A stretch of 64,000 nucleotides of DNA from positions 62,001 to 126,000 of the forward strand of contig VJWN01000011.1 in the NCBI GenBank assembly GCA_007644065.1, in the 5' to 3' direction. This document shows, in pieces, positions 37,328 through 49,012 of the stretch. Under the pieces are notes generated by a model. That model did no database searches and was not told where the DNA came from. It worked only from the letters and a program-made list of their open reading frames with translations. Within the stretch, counting starts at the first letter, position 1, and the number at the start of each line of letters is the position of its first letter. The position numbers and the translations under genes are program-made. Origin of the DNA: Margaritispora aquatica (lineage: Eukaryota; Ascomycota; Leotiomycetes; Helotiales; Discinellaceae).

Positions 37328-38939
37328 CTTTCTTGTATTCTGGATGAGTATGATGGTTCTATGATCTTGGGGAGGAAAGATCTCTGCGTGTGTTTGAAGA
37401 TTGTGATTTGGTATTTTGTATGTGGTATGGAGAAGGAAGTTAGAGAGAAAAGTCGTCTTCTTTATTTCAATGGCAGCAGCACCTGGGGAAGCAAGTGGAT
37501 GATGGAAACCACTGGAAGGAACGAGCTAACGCTAACCCGAAATACCTTAGTCATCCTTTCCCATCCCTCCTTCCTCAGCCTTCTCAAGAATTCAGTTTGA
37601 TGTTTGTTTACTTTGCATTGCACAATTGCACAATTTGGCTGGTTGCTTGCTTCCTTATCTGCTCTGCAGAGGACTACCTAGGTAGGGCCTGGCCATTCCA
37701 GATTGAGTCTTTATTTCTGGCCATTATCATTCTCTCTGGTCATTGCAGCTTTTGTTTATTCTTTCATCCAAGCCAAGGCAAGGCGTGGAGGCTCTAGTCG
37801 AGCTATCCACTATCCACCCTCCACACCAAAATGCGAGGTCGATAGTGTCAGGGGCAGCTCGGCTAAGGTGACACTTTGACACAAAAATGTCTTCTACAAG
37901 ATTCTATTCCTTTGGACCAATCACATGATAATAATAAATTGCACTACATGCACGCTCCAATCATTGACCCATCTGGGCAAGGCTGTTTGCATCGACAATC
38001 CGTATCTGCCTTGCCCCGCAATCCATAACATCTGAATGTGCCAAAGGAATACGCTCACCGAGAACTTTTTTACTTTCATACCGCTAAATTACTCTCGTTG
38101 GCCATTATTACGGTGTCGTATTGCATAAGGTATTTGTGAGAGTGAAGCATCGGGTTAGTCTACTTCCCTCGTGTCTTTGTGTATATCAGGTCCTGGTTAC
38201 CCTAGCAAAAGCTTGACTAAGATTGTCATTCTTATTCGTGATAATAAGGACATCACCGTTGTTGAAGTTTAGAAATATCAAAGCAATATGTTGATTTCAT
38301 CGAAGGAGCAAGGATGATTTCTTGCCTTGTCTTACTCTAGGCTGAGCCTGTCTGTCAATGAATGGATGAGTCTCATTCCTCCATACATAGAATAGTGGCA
38401 TGTTATTTCATTTTAACAATCATTGAGAACCAAAATTTGCCTTCATCGTTTTTGGCACGCTTAATTGGATGCTGAAGTAAATATTGGACCGAAAGCGTTT
38501 GTGTTGGTCATGCAAGGGAAGCTCAGTCGTCTCACTGTGTTGTAAGATACACAAGCTGTTTTGAACTTCGAGAATATCTGTCGTTCACTACCTACATTCT
38601 GCAGCACAGCTTTAAGCGAAGAAGAGCAAGATTAACACATAGATTACAATTTCCTTGAATCCTTCACGATCCCTATTAACATGTATGCAACTTGGTAGGT
38701 AGATTTCATTATGAGTAGTGTCCTTCAATCCTGTCACAAATTGATTGGAGGTGTAAGGAGAGGGTAGTTCGCGAAACGAAGAAGAATGAGATGGACGGAA
38801 GAGAAGATGATACAATACCATGCATGCAGGGAGCATACCAGATGGCCTAATCAAAACACTCAAAGGCTCCCTTGGTGTACAGTCTAAAGAAAGAACATAC
38901 GATCGCTCAACGCTGCCTCCATGGATTTCTGCTACTGTC

Positions 38940-39129
38940 ATGTGTCGACGGCCTCTAGACTCGAATGGTTATTGTAGAACGCCAGTCCGCGAGCAACATT
39001 ACCGAGATCGCTCTTCAGAACTGGATTCATATAGTACCTCAGCCTGGTACACAGGAGGTCCGAATAACGAGCAGGAGTACAGACAGAAAGACCTTTGGTG
39101 GCTCGAGAGCCCATGTGCCGTTCGTTGAT
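38940..39129 (-). pseudogene. Relic of a second Argonaute gene (PIWI end)
   Basis: A minus-strand segment starting at 39129 reads SRATKGLSVCTPARYSDLLC then TRLRYYMNPVL, a near-perfect match in style to the C-terminal PIWI segment of fungal Argonautes. It aligns with ALSVCTPARYADILC in the broken gene at 31.2 kb. Nothing else of the protein is found on either side. The DNA differs much from the 31-kb copy, so it is not a recent duplicate of it. It carries no start and no known C terminus. A clear relic of a distinct paralogue. Confidence 0.7.
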
Positions 39130-39639
39130 TGTGAGGTTGAGATGAGCAAACGTAAGGTAGGCTATTTTGGGGACATTTAGAGGACAACAGGCCTGCAATC
39201 ATTAGCCTTTGGGACGTTGAATAGAGGAGAAAGTATAAAATTACCATAGGTCTCTTAGCTATATCTTAAGGGAGAACAAAAATCTGGTGCTGAACTTATG
39301 CGTGGGTCAGTTAAGATACTTTATTATTAACCGCCAACCATAACCAATATAAAAACGAGACGCGATCAGCGAATACCACGTCACGATCACGTCCAGATCA
39401 CGTGGTGCAAAATACTTTTAGAGATTTCTCTTCAAATACTTCGACCACACCTCAGCATCAGAACTCATCCAGTTCAAGGCTAAACTCTGCGGTATTCACA
39501 CTCCTTACTGAGTATCTGCCATTATCCATGTTATCAATTTTTGCAGTCAAGTAAGACACAAACCTTCTGGCTCAGCTGTTGCTCAGATTGAAAAGAGACA
39601 TTTATTCCTACTCAACAAATCATACATGATAATCTTACC

Positions 39640-40876
39640 TCATACATTTGACAAATAATCTTTCAAAGCCCCCTCCGGCACATCCTTGTACAAAAAGTTT
39701 GGATACCTCTCATAAAGCTCCCAAGATGTTTGCTTCAAGAAGGTGATCTGTTCCTCCACCCAAGGCTCAACCTCTTCTCGCTTCAAGCTATCTGTGGTCC
39801 CTTGCTTGCTTTTCACTTCCTCAATGGCAAGCTCGATTCTCTCCTTCATCTTTTCGAGCTTGTGGAGAAGAAAATGCTCCTGTATTTGCTTCATATCGTG
39901 GTGCTGATGGCTAATGCTGCGAAGGGATGTTCTGCTATCATCCAGATTTGGATCGACAAACGAGTATGATGTTACCATACTGAGCAACAATCAGTAACAT
40001 ATAGTTGAGTCCAGGACTTTCATAGCTACTGGATGCATAGAATCGTTTGAATTCGGAAACTGCAACGTACCTTATTCTCTCCGTCATGTTGTCCGCCCTC
40101 AGTGCTGCGTGCACAGTGTTTCCTCCCTGCATCACAACAGCCGTTCCCGCCTTACCGCCTCTTGCCTTCAATATTTCACCAGAACCGGTCTTTATAGCTG
40201 TCTCGCCACCTGTCATAGTCGACGTGTCAGATAGCATCACAACAACCACAACCTGGGTTGAGTCTCGATGCCAGGAGTCGGTCATTGGGCCAGAGGACGG
40301 CATGATAGGGGTTGTGATGGCATCAAGCGGAGCAGATGGCGTCTCTTGAAGCTTGTACACTGCTTCCACTCCTTCGGGACCAAGTTGGACGTTCACATAC
40401 CCAACTTCGCCCCTGCGCCCAAGAAGCTTAAGAGGAAGACCAAAAGCTTGACTGATGCAATCTGTGACCGCAGGATGGTACCACATATCTCTAATCCATG
40501 TTGCCGTCTATATCAATTCTCAGTTGCAGGCTCACTTGATCTCAAAATCAGAAGTAGATACCTCTTCAGCACCAGAGATTGTACATGGTGCACGCTCCCA
40601 AGCGGTGAGATGTTTGTCGAGCACCTCCTTTCTAAGCAAGTCTCTGCGGATCATGCGAATCCCCTCTTCTGAGAAGAGCTGAAAGGGTTCTGTGAAGCAC
40701 ATATCCGGGGCTCTTGCTGGTCTTGTCAGATTGAGCTCAGTGAATGTGTGTCGCTTAGCTGGAGCCTTGAAAGCAAGGTGGATAGCAGGATCGAATGGTG
40801 GCATCTCTACATGTGGATAGGTTTTTGCTGGGCGTGCTGGAGCGAGGTGCTCGGAGGGTGAGATGAGAGTAGCCAT
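39640..40876 (-). CDS. Phytanoyl-CoA dioxygenase-like Fe(II)/2-oxoglutarate enzyme
   Basis: Exons 40562-40876, 40071-40507 and 39640-39979 join to 363 residues. The Fe-binding pair is visible as WHRDSTQ (HxD, about residue 200) and, some 55 residues later, the distal His in MQGGNTVHAALR. The context TMTGGETAIKTGSGE is typical of the PhyH-like double-stranded beta-helix. No signal peptide. The C-terminal 110 residues are helical and charged (EHFLLHKLEKMKERIELAIEEV). Family members hydroxylate lipids or natural products; the substrate here cannot be read from sequence. The neighbours do not form a biosynthetic cluster. The last intron uses GTACGT and acceptor CTCAG before TATGGTAAC. Confidence 0.85.
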
Positions 40877-41307
40877 TTTCAGTATTGCTTCTTAAAAATG
40901 GCAAAGCTGTTTGCTCAGGATATCTTTCATTTAAGTAAATGGATATAGAGTTGAGTCAGAGGAACCTCTTCTATCTTCGTCACTTTAGTGCCCTCCTTCG
41001 GGAACCATCCCACCTTTGCGAAGACTATTTAGCTTAGCATTAACCTTTCAATTCGTCATTATTGATAGCTCCGCATTTCGGATACCAAGCAGAGCAGGTC
41101 TTGTGGTTGGGTTTTGCTTGCCTTCAAATGCGATTGGATGAACGGATTCGTGGACCTAAAGTGGGCTGCGAATCCGAGGATATTCAAGACATCATGCGAG
41201 ATAGCTTTACGGCAGCTCTCCAAAGATATCGAATTTCCTCTTTGTTCTATCACTACCGTGGTCTCATTCTATCCTATCATTCATTCCCACTAAGTAAGAA
41301 ACAGCTT
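40877..41307. other. Intergenic region, nothing recognised
   Basis: Promoter of the dioxygenase gene (minus strand) and the 3' end of the M20 peptidase gene. The open frame 41062-41439 runs into the peptidase antisense and is a shadow. Confidence 0.5.
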
Positions 41308-43088
41308 TTACAACTCGGTCTCATCAAACACTCTGATGAATTCATGGTAAAACAGGATGGTCTCCAAATGCGCCTCAATAGCAATCCTCTCATTAACATC
41401 ATGAATCCCACCCCAACCCTCATCATGCCATGCTCTTAGGGGCCCAAATCTATAGATTTGCTCGCTCAGATCCCAAAAGTACTTTGTATCAGTGTTTCCC
41501 TGCGCAATTGTTGGCGCTACAAGAACATCTTTGCCTTCACCCTCCTCATCAAATACATGCTTGATAACACCCGAAAAGGCTTTCCAAGCTGCAGTGTCGT
41601 GGCGAGATGTGGGGGAAGGTTCTAGGCCACGCCAAAAGGAGATAGACAATGAGTGCTCTGGAATGTCGATTGAGGATGAGTTGGAGATTACATGTGTACT
41701 GAACGCTAGATGGTGCTTTTTAGCTATCGGTGAGATAGAGGCGCTGAGTGCAGCGTGGATATCAGCAAGAGATTGCTCGTTGGAGATACGATAGTTGACA
41801 AGCGTTTCTGCATACTGAGGCAGCGCATTTGCTTTGCTTCCTGAGTTGAAAATTGTCACGGCTTGGCTTGTGCGAATCATGACATCGGACTCGAAGTCCT
41901 CCTTCAACAGCTTGACCAATTCCTTCTGCTTATGAGGGTTGAGAATCGCCTTTCGCAGTTCGGGAGACATGTCTGTTTGTGCATCCTCTGCTACACAATG
42001 AATCGTGTAGTAGAAAGGATTGTTTGCCGTCAACTTTGAAGGGAAGTTCTTCTTTGCATCATTCTCTAGCACAGTCACAACCTCTGAAAGAATACCGATT
42101 GAAGTATGAGCAGGAGCCATACTAGAATGACCACCAGGAACATGGACCTTGATGACTGCATCCATGTACCCCTTCTCACTCGCTTGTGGGGTCCCCATCG
42201 ATCTTCCATTTTTCTTCACGATGCCGATCGCGCCCTCGTCCAGCAAAAAGGCGAATGAATTCTTCCCTAGCTTGTGCTCTAGATGCTGTGATATCTTATA
42301 TGCACCTACTTCCTTGGGAGACTCCTCGTCGAAGCCAAACGCTAGGATGACCGTTCGGCGTGGAGTGAACCCAGCTTCGAGAAGAGCAGTGATGGATGAG
42401 AAGAGTGCAATCACGTTGTTCTTGCAATCGTGTACGCCACGACCATTGATGTAAGTCCCATCAAAGTACCCAGAGAACGGATCATAATGCCACTGATGCA
42501 ATGTGTCTGTCGCGATGGGCACAACCTGGCTTGGTCAGTTCACATTCTGCATCTCTCGAATCAACAACTCACATCCTGATGTCCAGTAAGCAGCACCGGC
42601 TTCAGCGTCTCATCCGTGCCCTTCCACGTATAAACCAACCCGTGCTTATTCACAATCTCAAGCTCTAGCTGCTCATGAAACAGCGGGAAAGTCTCCTTGA
42701 AGTATTTCTGAAGCTCGTAAAACACATCCCATCTTGGATCCTCGCCTACAGGTCCCATGTCATCGAAATCTTCGGTAGGGACTCTAACAGCTCCTGATAG
42801 ACGCTCAATGCTAAGCTTCTTGAAGGCATCGGACTTAAAGAGAGTATCAACATTCTTTGATGTGATTTCTGGGTGAGAAGTCGGCTTGATTACTTCTTGT
42901 TCTGGACACTGTGGCGTGTATTTTGGTGTGGAGAGAATAAGTAAGTTGGTGAAGGTATGAGTATAATTTAATAGTGCTAGGACGATGAGTCCGGTCACTG
43001 GAATGATCTGTCGCAGTCCGAATCGTGATTTAGGATGAGGTGTATTGAGAGGAAGTCCCTCCAACCCAAATCCATGCTTCTCATCCAT
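41308..43088 (-). CDS. cps1: Carboxypeptidase S-like M20 metallopeptidase
   Basis: Vacuolar Gly-X carboxypeptidase of the M20A family, which frees amino acids from short peptides. Exons 42573-43088 and 41308-42525 join to 577 residues. A short cytosolic N terminus and one signal-anchor segment (IIPVTGLIVLALLNYTHTF, about 27-45) predict a type II vacuolar membrane protein, as in yeast Cps1. The zinc-site motifs are all present: LLTGHQDVVP, GRGVHDCKNN, GFDEESPKEVG (catalytic Glu) and LLDEGAIG. The C-terminal His ligand lies in AWHDEGWGGIHDVNE. The dimerisation insert follows PGGHSSMAPAHTS. The start at 43088 was preferred to longer readings because upstream codons are charged and unlike the family. 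Divergent from an Atg22-like transporter with a 770-nt shared promoter. Confidence 0.92.
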
Positions 43089-43858
43089 CCTGAGGTACTG
43101 CCTGCTTGGAGGCAATGGTGTGTGTGATTTTTTTTTCTTTCGAGGGAGAATTACCAAATCACATTCACACAATGCTCCTTCAGAAGTGGCGAATTGTAAT
43201 TTAGGTAGTTCTCAATCCACTGCTGGGCTTCAATTTCCACGTGATTTTTAGTCACTCGGTGTTTGCTTGTCAGACGTTCTCCTAATTGACCAATTGCACT
43301 CTCTATCACCTTTTCTCCTTGATCTGAAGATGTCGCAAGTGTCGAGGTTTTCGCGAAATGTGGTCTTGAATCCACAAGAATGTTGATGCAATTCATGATC
43401 CCGATTACGAAAATCCCACCCTTGAGCTAGTGTCTAAAGTCTTATATTAGATAATACCCTTGCAATCGGATTCCACTTCCGTTTCCCAGGACGAAGACTC
43501 CTGCCAAGGAGGATGGCTTTCTGAAGATGGGGTAACGATGTTTCTCATCAAGCTTTGCCACTGGCTTGGCCGATGCTTGCGAGGAAGCGATCGTCACCCT
43601 CTTCCTCGCTTGTCATTTTGCTTCACAAACCTCGCCCGAAGTGTCGGCAAAGAATCAAAGAGGTCCACCGGCGTTGTGGAACAGATGGAGGTATTGTGGA
43701 GAGTGATACCGAACCCTTGGTTTGGTAAATACTTATCTTGTTAGATGTATCGGAGGGGAGCGAAATTTAATTGAATGCCCCCCATCTTCGAAGTATATAT
43801 GGAGAGCAAAACCCATGATTTTGAGTTCTGCATCTAAGACGAGGATCTGATCGATACA
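43089..43858. promoter_or_regulatory. Shared divergent promoter of cps1-like and atg22-like genes
   Basis: 770 nt between two divergent starts. It contains two HGATAR elements (AGATAA at 43449-43454 and its complement TTATCT at 43732-43737), the type bound by AreA/GATA nitrogen regulators. Both flanking genes act in vacuolar amino-acid recycling, so shared nitrogen control is plausible but not shown. Confidence 0.45.
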
Positions 43859-45527
43859 ATGGCTGCCACTATGGGAGATGATGTGGTTGGCAATCTTGAG
43901 CTCAAGACTCATGTTGCTAATGATTTTAAGCTTAACGAGACCATTGACGTGGAAGAGAAGGGTAGTAACAAGGAAAGTCCAACCGATGAGGGTGAACCTG
44001 AGATTGTGACCACTCGTTGGGAATTATGGGCTTGGTACGCATATTATTTCGGAAACAACTCTGCTGGAACAATGTCATATGCACCTCTGAGTAAGCTCAC
44101 AGCCCTATCTATTCCTACAGTTCTAATTCTTTCAAGTCTTCCAGTCTCTTCTCAACCAAGCTGGACGTAATGGCAATGATCTATCTCTCGACTGCTCAGT
44201 CGACGCTCTCGCACCCTGTGTCGTCAAATTTGGCATACGAAACGTCAATATCGATACTGTCGTTCTAATCTGCAATGGTCTGATCTTCGCCTTTCAAGGT
44301 GTCATACTCCTCTGCTTCGGCTCCATGGGTGACTACGGACACTGGAAGAAATGGATTTTGATCACCGCAACTCTTATCTGTTGGGCTATGCAGTTCAGCT
44401 TTTTAGGCCTCAAAGACCCTTCTCAATACCAGGCAGCTATTGGAATATACATCCTTTCGACGCTCTCCTACAATGTTTGCACTGCTTTCTGGACACCCTC
44501 CTTCCCACAACTTGCCCGCAACACCCCCGAAGCGCTAGCTTCCAAACTCGCTTACCGGAACGGCGAGCTGAGCGAGCAAGAGTATGAGAAAGTGCAGATG
44601 CTACAGCGTAATCGTCTCTCCAATATTGCATTCGGATGCATGAGCATTGGCTACACGTTCACACTCCTCATTGCTCTCGGCGCCGCTTACGGACTTCACG
44701 CCAATGCCTCAACAGCAAACAATACCAATGCAGCAGTCGTCATCGTAGGTGTCGCTACTGGTGTTTGGATTCTTTGTGGCACACCTTGGTTCTTCCTCGA
44801 GAAGCCACGCGCTGCTAAGCTCCCGCCTGGAGAGACGTATTTCTCTGTTGGCGCCAAGGCGTACTTCAATGCTTTCAAGCGCATTCCTCGTCTCACGCAA
44901 ACATGGCTCTATCTGCTGGGATACTTCCTGATCTCGGATGGATATGCGACTACAAACCAAATTTATGGCATATGTCAAAACTCAATTGTGGCGTACAGCA
45001 CTACAGTTTCTACGGAACTATACATCGTGCAGGGAATTTCAAACGCCGCCGGAATCGCAATCTTCTGGGCCATCCAGCGCAAATACAAGATCCGAACAAA
45101 GCTCATCTTGATCATCAACTGCCTCTTCCTTCTCGTTATCCCAATTTGGGGCTGCATCGGAATTGGGACGACTCGCTTCGGCTTCCACAATGTGTGGGAG
45201 GTGTGGACTTTTTCCGTCGTGGACTGTGCTGCTGTTGCGCCTTTCTACGCATTCTCCGCGACCATGTTGAGCGATATCTGTCCCAAAGGCAGAGAAGTTA
45301 CGTTCTTCGCAATCTATGCTTTGGTGAGCAAGAGTACGGCGTGGATTGGTCCGATTGTAAGTGGTGTTATTATTGATCGGACTGGTAGCACGTGGATGGG
45401 CTTTCCGTTTAGTTTGAGCTTGACTGTTGTGGGATTTGTGTGCATCTGCTTTGTGGATGTTAAGAAAGGGAAGGAGCAGTGTGAAAGATATGTGCTCGAG
45501 GATCCGACACTGCAGAAGGCGCAGTAA
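43859..45527 (+). CDS. Atg22-like vacuolar amino-acid transporter
   Basis: Multi-pass transporter of the Atg22 branch of the major facilitator superfamily, known to export amino acids from the vacuole after autophagy. Exons 43859-44090 and 44137-45527 join to 540 residues. A hydrophilic acidic N terminus (about 50 residues) precedes the family motif RWELWAWYAYYFGNNSAG, followed by PLIFQSLLNQAGRNG. About eleven to twelve hydrophobic spans follow, among them VVLICNGLIFAFQGVILLCF, WILITATLICWAMQFSF, LILIINCLFLLVIPIWG and FPFSLSLTVVGFVCICFV. A cytosolic loop near 230 carries ALASKLAYRNGELSEQEYEK. The 46-nt intron (44091-44136) is needed for the frame. Filamentous fungi have several paralogues, so true Atg22 identity is not certain. 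Confidence 0.9.
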
Positions 45528-45861
45528 TGTGGCATTAAGTGTGAGATACAATGTCACAACAGTTCATTGTTAGAACTGGAAAAATAAGCATAATAAATAC
45601 GCAACTGTCAGTTTAATACGCCCTATATCAATATAAATCAGCAGTGATTGCATAATCCAAGCTTTCTCTCATCCTCAATAGCTTCTGAACTACTATACTA
45701 GCCATACAATATGCTAAGCGAAAAAGGAGAACAAAGAATAGCTTCGTAGAAACAAGTACAAAATATGGTCTTACAGAATACCACAGAACGCGCTAGCTTT
45801 CGACGGCCTGCCGCCATAGACAAAACAAAGTAAAATTCGGCCCGTCAAGTTCAAGTTAGCC
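45528..45861. other. Short convergent spacer
   Basis: AT-rich tail-to-tail spacer between the Atg22-like gene and the CFEM-like gene. AATAAA-like signals are present (AATAAAT at 45593-45599). No gene seen. Confidence 0.5.
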
Positions 45862-46754
45862 TCACATCATTTCATGCACCTGCCCTTTTCCTCTAGCATG
45901 CCCAGGAAGCCTCCAACCTTGGCCGCACAACAACACCCAGCCTCGTCGCAAATCTCTTACTGCGTTTGCAAGAACACTTTTTTTCTCGGTGTCTGGCGAG
46001 TCCTGCTTGCGATCCCTGTTTCCGACGTACCAGAGCACAATTTGTACAATGATTGCAAGAGCTGGAAGGAGCACTGTGATTGCGATGGATGCACCACTGC
46101 TGAGACCTTCGATGGACCATGAGTTATTGATCGTCGTAGTATTGTTGTGGGTTGTGGTATTTTGGTTTGAAGTTGGCGGACTTTGGATAGGTGAGAGAGC
46201 TTGAGTTTGAGTGATGATATTTGAACTTTTGGTGGTCAATGTTAGACTGCGAAGTAGCTCTGACGATTGCATGGTTGACATAGAGACACTAGTAGGTGCT
46301 TCAATCATCAGTTGATATTCTGAATGAGAATAAAGCACGTACAGGCTACTGCACTCGCCGGAGCTCTTGAGCTTGTAGTCAAACTCCAAATACTTGTAGC
46401 GGATATCTGGTTATCTTCCATTGCCAAACTACAATACGAAGAATGGACACTCATCGCCATCACAGAATCGATACTTGAGCGATCGGCACATTCAATCGAA
46501 CCCCAAAATGACATCGAGGAAGATAAACTCTTCACATTTGTCGGCTGAAGGCACAGACAGCTAGCATATACCGCAGGATTTGGCTGAGGACAATTTAAGT
46601 AGCGGAGTTGGGTGAATGCTTGCACAAGATGCTGCGAAAGACATGGTAAGTCGGTTATGGCTGGTACTTGTTTGATGTGTGTAACTGTAATTGATTGGGA
46701 CATTGAAAGTCCTAAGAGTAAGGAAAACAGGAAGAACAGGAATAAGTGATGCAT
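45862..46754 (-). CDS. CFEM-like secreted protein with a C-terminal membrane segment
   Basis: Exons 46343-46754 and 45862-46298, split by a 44-nt intron, join to 282 residues. The signal peptide is HHLFLFFLFSLLLGLSMSQ. A small Cys domain follows: LPCLSQHL, YLNCPQP, YASCLCLQP, IECAD and SSYCSLAM. Six Cys are seen instead of the eight of a canonical CFEM domain, so it is a CFEM-like relative. A Ser/Thr/Asn-rich stalk (TTTHNNTTTINNS) leads to one membrane span ASIAITVLLPALAIIVQIVLW, and a short basic cytosolic tail ends the protein. CFEM proteins act in haem capture, adhesion or host sensing; which applies here is unknown. The intron is at the lower size limit but has GTACGT, a CTGAT branch and an AG, and the frame needs it. 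Confidence 0.75.
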
Positions 46755-47571
46755 GGTGATGCAGGTTGATTGAGTTTATAGCGAAAATTGAAGAATACCA
46801 TGCTTGATATACAGGTTTCAATGAAGTCAAAAGGGGCAGTCCGTAGCATAGCCTGGACTCTAGAATGCTGAGAAATGTAGATCGTGAAACATATGGCAGG
46901 CAGACGAAGACACACCGGCGCCACATCGCCCTCCACGGCAGCGGCATTAGAAAAAGAAAGAATATACCACAGATCAGAGCCTTACTAGTGCTTGAAAAGT
47001 GGACGAAGGCTTAAAGACCGAGACATCTTGTTTCGAGTTCGAAGTTTCGGCAGCGTGCATTTCAGCTTTAACTCAACAAACACCGTACACATGCAATTGA
47101 TGCAGCAAGGGTTTGGACGGCAGCGATGTCTACGGAGCTTGCCTATTACCAGCATCATTTAGCAATCCTGTATCTGATAAGGATACAAGACATCCTTGCC
47201 ACGATCCTCAAAATGCAAAGCCTGTATGTATGTAAGGATGCAATTATTCAACAATGACCGGCACTTCAGGCTGAAGTCAGGGGTTAGCCGAAAGCGACCG
47301 GCAGAACTGCCGATCCCATCCCCACAACCTTATTACTCCACACGAAACGGATGAATGGACTCAAACCCCAGTCGATGGACAAGAGGAAGTATTCGGAAGA
47401 ACTTTGGTAGCGAGAGAGAGATTTCTGCTTGCTGGTGGGGAAGTCCTGATCAGCCTGTGTGCGATGTACTCCCCGCTTCATGATGCGATCGATCAAATGA
47501 GCTACAAATCCAGAAAATGAAGCGTAATAAAATCTAGCAGACTTCCGCGCAAGTGAAAATCACATTTAAAG
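46755..47571. other. Divergent promoter region, nothing recognised
   Basis: It lies between the CFEM-like gene and the SGNH hydrolase gene. Overlapping open frames at 46561-46947 extend the CFEM gene antisense or leader and are not separate genes. No repeats or RNA genes seen. Confidence 0.5.
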
Positions 47572-49012
47572 ATGTTGTTTAATAGCTTAGGTTTCGTCGT
47601 CTCTTTGGTTCTCTCGAGCGTGTTTGCCTCAAGTGAAAAGTCATGGAAGCGAGACGAGCGATGGGTAAATACATGGACCAGCATGCCACAGCTGGTCGAA
47701 CCTGCAAACCTCCCACCAGCACCATATGTGAGCTTCAACTTGTTCCGACTCTTAAGATCTACTAACAGTTTCACTAGAATATCTCTGGATCCGTATTCTT
47801 GAACTCCACGATCCGTCAAACACTACACCTCTCTATTCCCAGCACATCTCAGCTTCGCTTACGCATTTCCAACGCCTTCGGAGCAACCGATTTGAGTATT
47901 ACTTCCGTGACTATTGCACTGTCATTCAACAACACGGCCGGTGTCTCCGCCATCCAACCTTCAACTCTAAAGACCGTGACATTTAGCGGAAGCTCAAGCT
48001 ACACGATTCCAATTGGAGCATTGGCAGTGTCTGATCCGATAAGTCTCCAGGTGAAAGGACAGAGTATGGTGAGCGTGAGTATCTATCTCGAAAAAGGCCA
48101 AGCAGGAAATCTCATCACCGGTCACCCGGGAAGCAGAACGACGAGTTGGATGGTGGCAGGGAATCAAGTGTCAAATGCGAATCTCACGGATGTGACGAGA
48201 GCGAGCGTGGCCCATTGGTGAGCAGCATAGCGACCAAAGCTATCTTTTGTGTAACTAAATCTAATCATGTAACTTCTTCAGGTATTTCTTAAGCGCAGTC
48301 GAAGTCTTGGCTTCACGAGACTCGAGCGCCCTCGTAATAGTAGGAGACAGCATTACCGACGGCCGCGGCAGCACGACAGACAAAAACAATAGGTCAGTTC
48401 CCCTGAACCTATTTCCAAATCTCATCTAACATTCCCAGATGGCCGGATCTCCTCCTCGCCAAAATGCAAGCCAAATCATCCACTTCCAAAATCGCCATCC
48501 TTAATCAAGCCGCAGGTGGAAACCGCATCCTGAACGACGGTCTGGGACCCAACACCCTCAGCCGCGTCGACAGAGACGTGCTCTCTGTTTCCGGGCTCGC
48601 CTACGCCATGATTTTCGAAGGCGTAAACGACATCGGCACCGCAGCCACTGATGCCACGACCCAGAAACTCGTCGGCGATCGCCTCATCGCTGCGTTCGCA
48701 CAGATAGCAACGCGTGTGCATGCTCGTGAAGTTCCCATTTTCGCAGCTACGATCACGCCGTTTTCTGCTCCTGGTTACAATGCCTCGTTACAGGGCTATA
48801 GCGATGCTGAGAGGGAGAAGACAAGACAGAGGGTTAATGCGTGGATTCGAGACAGTGGGGTTTTTGATGAGGTGGTGGATTTTGATAAGATTTTGAGGAA
48901 TCAGAGTCACCCCGAGCAGTTGAGTGGGCTGTTTAATGGTGGGGATTGGCTGCATCCTAATGTTGCTGGGTATCAGGAAATTGCGGACAAGTTTCCACTG
49001 GGGATTTTTTAG
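47572..49012 (+). CDS. Secreted SGNH (GDSL) hydrolase
   Basis: Extracellular esterase or lipase of the SGNH superfamily. Exons 47572-47727, 47778-48217, 48282-48392 and 48439-49012 join to 426 residues. A signal peptide (MLFNSLGFVVSLVLSSVFASS) is followed by WVNTWTSMPQLVEPANLPP, typical for the two-domain bacterial/fungal type with an N-terminal beta domain (about 30-200). Catalytic blocks are all visible: I VIVGDSITDGRGS with the nucleophile Ser (about 220), II NQAAGGNRIL with Gly, III FEGVNDIG with Asn, and V DWLHPNVAGY with Asp and His. Such enzymes deacylate plant polysaccharides or small esters; the substrate is not clear here. Exon joins are strongly supported by W-Y and N-R-W codons split at the junctions. 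Confidence 0.92.

Larger units (their letters stand above)
37120..39639. other. 2.5 kb hsp90 upstream region with an Argonaute relic
   Basis: It starts with the hsp90 leader and promoter. A TACCTAGGTA palindrome lies at 37676-37685. From about 37800 to 38900 I see no coding sequence or repeat. A short Argonaute PIWI relic is at 38940-39129 on the minus strand. The stretch 39200-39640 is AT-rich, with a TCACGATCACGTCCAGATCACGTG-like cluster of CACG elements near 39380-39405. Confidence 0.5.
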
